Origin: Dallia pectoralis
Lineage: Eukaryota > Chordata > Actinopteri > Esociformes > Umbridae
DNA length: 64,000 nucleotides
Assembly: GCA_029465975.1 (NCBI GenBank)
Contig: CM055730.1
Coordinates: 9,908,800-9,972,799 of the forward strand
Reading direction: 5' to 3'
The position numbers and the translations under genes are program-made. Shown here piece by piece: positions 61,281 through 64,000 of this stretch (the stretch's first letter is position 1; each line of letters starts with the position of its first letter). The notes beneath the pieces are model-generated. The model was not told the DNA's origin, did not search any database, and saw nothing but the letters and a program-made list of their open reading frames with translations.

Positions 61281-62664
61281 CCGGTATGCCAGGGAATGTA
61301 AGGCTTATGTAAGCCCGTTGAATGTTAAAGCCTTAGAGCAGTTACATATTTTGACTCGCTGTGCTGGGGAAGTCAGTTTTGGTTCTGGTATTTATTGGGA
61401 GTTCTGTGTTCTACAGTAATCCCCAATCAGTCGATTTGTTCTACAGTAGATCTGAGAAGGCCATACTGACACGTGTGTCTGTATGACAACCCTTAACAGA
61501 CTCTTGTCTTTTGAAGCAGAAAGTTACCAGTTTGAAATGATAGATAGAGGGTTTCTGACACCACATTAATTCTCACTGATAAGAGGAGTGCGGAATGTGA
61601 AAAACGAGGAAAGAGGCAGAAGAGAGAGAAAAGAGAAAAAAGACGGCGAGAGAGAAAGTGTCTGGAGTTTGGGACGGGCCAGCTGGTTTCCTAGCCTCAT
61701 AGACACTCCTACAGTATACCCTCAAAAGAGAAGCAGAGGATGAACACAGTTTTCTCTTGAATCTTGGACTCAACCAGGAAGTGAGAGAAAGTTTAAGGAG
61801 AGCCTGGGGTACTGGACTTGGTTGCTGAGTGTCTGAGGGAAACGTGAAGAAAACAAGATGGGAGAAGTGCGGAACATAAACAAGATCGGTATTGATCACT
61901 TTACAGCCGACCGCTCAATCAATACGGGCATAATGAGGTCACTGTATCCAGGTTAAAATGGACATTAGATACGTTCTCCTGAGACCACCAAGTTAAATAA
62001 AGGAGAGAGAGAAGAGAGCTGGATGAGTGAGTTAAACGAGTAAAGCAATAGCTCCCAGGCTGTGAAGTTGAATTGAAACCCTAACTCCTGGAAACACATT
62101 TACAATTTATTTTCAAATGTTCCTGAAACGTAATTCCTTAAATGTATTATTTTCCCTGGAAGGCTTTTTTTCTGTGTTCTATGTGTGTTCAATAAGGCCT
62201 CTCAATGTCATTATACTCAGTGAAGAATGAGTAGATGGTGTGGAAGAGTTGGCAGACGTCGAGAGGTCGTCCCTCTGCTATAGGTGGTTTCCCTGGTGAT
62301 GATTTGATGATCAGCACCAACCGAATCAAGCCAGATGTCCTCCACAACTGTGCAGAAATAATACTGGCTGACTGGGTAGACTTTTAAAGGCGTGTTAGGT
62401 TTGTCAGGGCGGATAGAGCGATGTATTGCAAGAAGGATGGAATGTTAGAGCAATAGGCGTTAAATCCACTAGGGTTTATGTTGAATAACAATGGATGGCC
62501 CTGAGAAAACCATAGAGCCTGTGTTACCATATAGATCGATCGTCAAGGCAACACAGGCAAAAACTGTCTTTTCACATCCTCTTCACTATATGATGAATGA
62601 GCTTCATCGCGGTCATTTGTCTTGTGTTCACCGACTGGGGGTCACAACTTCACCTGATCCCCCT
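61281..62664. other. No gene recognised
   Basis: Unique sequence with a purine-rich run at 61600-61670. Confidence 0.3.
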
Positions 62665-63692
62665 GTCTCCTGTTCTCCAGCTTCTCTATGTCTCCTGTTC
62701 TCTAGCTCTTCTCTGTCTCCTGTTCTCCAGCTCCTCTATGTCTCTCTGTTCTCCAGCTCCTCTATGTCTCCTGTTCTCCAGCTCCTCTATGTCTCTCTGT
62801 TCTCCAGCTCCTCTATGTCTCCTGTTCTCCAGCTCCTCTATGTCTCTCTGTTCTCCAGCTCCTCTATGTCTCCTGTTCTCCAGCTCCTCTATGTCTCCTG
62901 TTTTCCAGCTCTTCTCTATCTCCTGTTCTCCAGCTCCTCTATGTCTCCTGTTCTCCAGCTCCTCTTTGTCTCCTGTTCTCCAGCTCTTTTCTGTCTCCTG
63001 TTCTCCAGCTCTTTTCTGTCTCCTGTTCTCCAGCTCCTCTATGTCTCCTGTTCTCCAGCTCCTCTATGTCTCCTGTTCTCCAGCTCCTCTATGTCTCTCT
63101 GTTCTCCAGCTCCTCTATGTCTCCTGTTCTCCAGCTCCTCTATGTCTCCTGTTCTCCAGCTCCTCTTTGTCTCCTGTTCTCCAGCTCTTTTCTGTCTCCT
63201 GTTCTCCAGCTCTTTTCTGTCTCCTGTTCTCCAGCTCCTCTATGTCTCCTGTTCTCCAGCTCTTCTCTGTCTCCTGTTCTCCAGCTCCTCTATGTCGCTC
63301 TGTTCTCCAGCTCCTCTATGTCTCCTGTTCTCCAGCTCCTCTATGTCTCCTGTTCTCCAGCTCCTCTATGTCTCTCTGTTCTCCAGCTCCTCTCTGTCTC
63401 CGGTTCTCAAGCTCCTCTATGTCTCTCTGTTCTCCAGCTTCTCTGTCTCCTGTTTTCCAGCTCCTCTCTGTCTCCGGCTCTCAAGCTTTTCTATGTCTCT
63501 CTGTTCTCCAGCTCCTCTATGTTTCTCTGTTCTTTAGCTCCTCTCTGTCTCGTGTTCTCCAGTTCTTCTCTGTCTTTTGTTCTCCAGCTCCTCTCTATCT
63601 TCTGTTCTCCAGCTCCTCTATGTTTCCCTGTTCTCCAGCTCCTCTCTTTCTTCTGTTCTCCAGCGCCTCTCTGTCTCCGTGTTCACCAGTTC
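62665..63692. repeat. ~25/26-bp minisatellite, ~40 copies
   Basis: Units of CTCCTCTATGTCTCCTGTTC plus TCCAG (25 bp) or with an extra base as TCTCTCTGTTC (26 bp). Three + frames stay open over the array through its pyrimidine bias. Not taken as coding. Confidence 0.95.
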
Positions 63693-64000
63693 TCAGAAAA
63701 TCAGAGCAGAAGTTTATTTAACAGGAAAGCTGTTTGGCCTAAATAAGTCTTTAAATAAAAGTCACAACTTCAATCTGTTAAGTCATGTTTTATGTATGTA
63801 TTTATGACACTATATGAAGGTGGGACGTCGAGTGGAAAGTGGGCCAAGCATCATAGCCTTCTGTGTTTTAGCAACAAAGCTGATTTCCTCTGTTTCTTAG
63901 AAAATGACATTAGCATGGTAGCAGTCAGCACAGGAGGGAGGGCAGTACAGTATTCTAGAAACGCTGGGATTTCGGCTAATGTCTAACAAAGCGGGAAGAA
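63693..64000. other. No gene recognised, window end
   Basis: Unique sequence without coding signal. Confidence 0.3.

Noticed and set aside
62491..63746. Three overlapping + frames of 226-374 codons rich in Ser, Leu, Cys and Pro
   Set aside because: They arise from a pyrimidine-rich 25/26-bp repeat lacking stops; no unique domain, splice signal or codon bias supports a protein.

Overview
The window looks like a teleost fish chromosome segment. The evidence is an intron-rich vertebrate gene, decayed fish-type LINE and Tc1/mariner copies, a hAT-type element, and a very high load of micro- and minisatellites. I cannot name the species. It holds one gene that can be read end to end and, less surely, the first exon of a second gene.

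Layout: 1-7.5 kb is gene-free, with a Tc1-like transposase scrap, two long (CA)n tracts and several minisatellites. From 7,577 to 30,268 on the + strand lies a complete class-4 semaphorin gene in 14 coding exons. All exon joins keep frame, and the predicted protein is 909 residues: signal peptide, Sema domain, PSI, Ig-like domain, proline-rich stalk, one membrane span, and a cytoplasmic tail ending in the PDZ ligand ESSV. The tail and PSI sequences match SEMA4G best (sema4g; the a or b paralogue cannot be decided). From 30.3 to 50.3 kb there are no genes, only tandem arrays and a possible 199-bp inverted-repeat element. At about 50.3-50.7 kb a CpG-containing block ends in a good splice donor and may be the untranslated first exon of a rightward gene whose coding exons lie outside the window. 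From 50.7 to 64 kb there are minisatellites, a partly inverted array that forms a long quasi-palindrome, and a 1,560-bp non-autonomous hAT-like element with a perfect 8-bp target-site duplication.

The most unusual feature is intron 9 of the semaphorin gene. About 83% of its 4.5 kb is two tandem arrays. The second is 57 copies of a ~46-bp unit. Each copy carries a polypyrimidine tract plus CAG followed by TGTATA, mimicking the real acceptor of exon 10, which lies at the right-hand end of the array. Every unit I followed, if used as an acceptor, would add eight residues and a stop codon. In the same gene, the PSI exon sits between (GT)n tracts that supply both its acceptor-side context and its donor, and a (CA)n tract in intron 13 could pair with them in RNA. 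Tandem repeats therefore appear to have invaded splice signals of this gene repeatedly. Effects on splicing are inference; the repeats and their positions are read directly.
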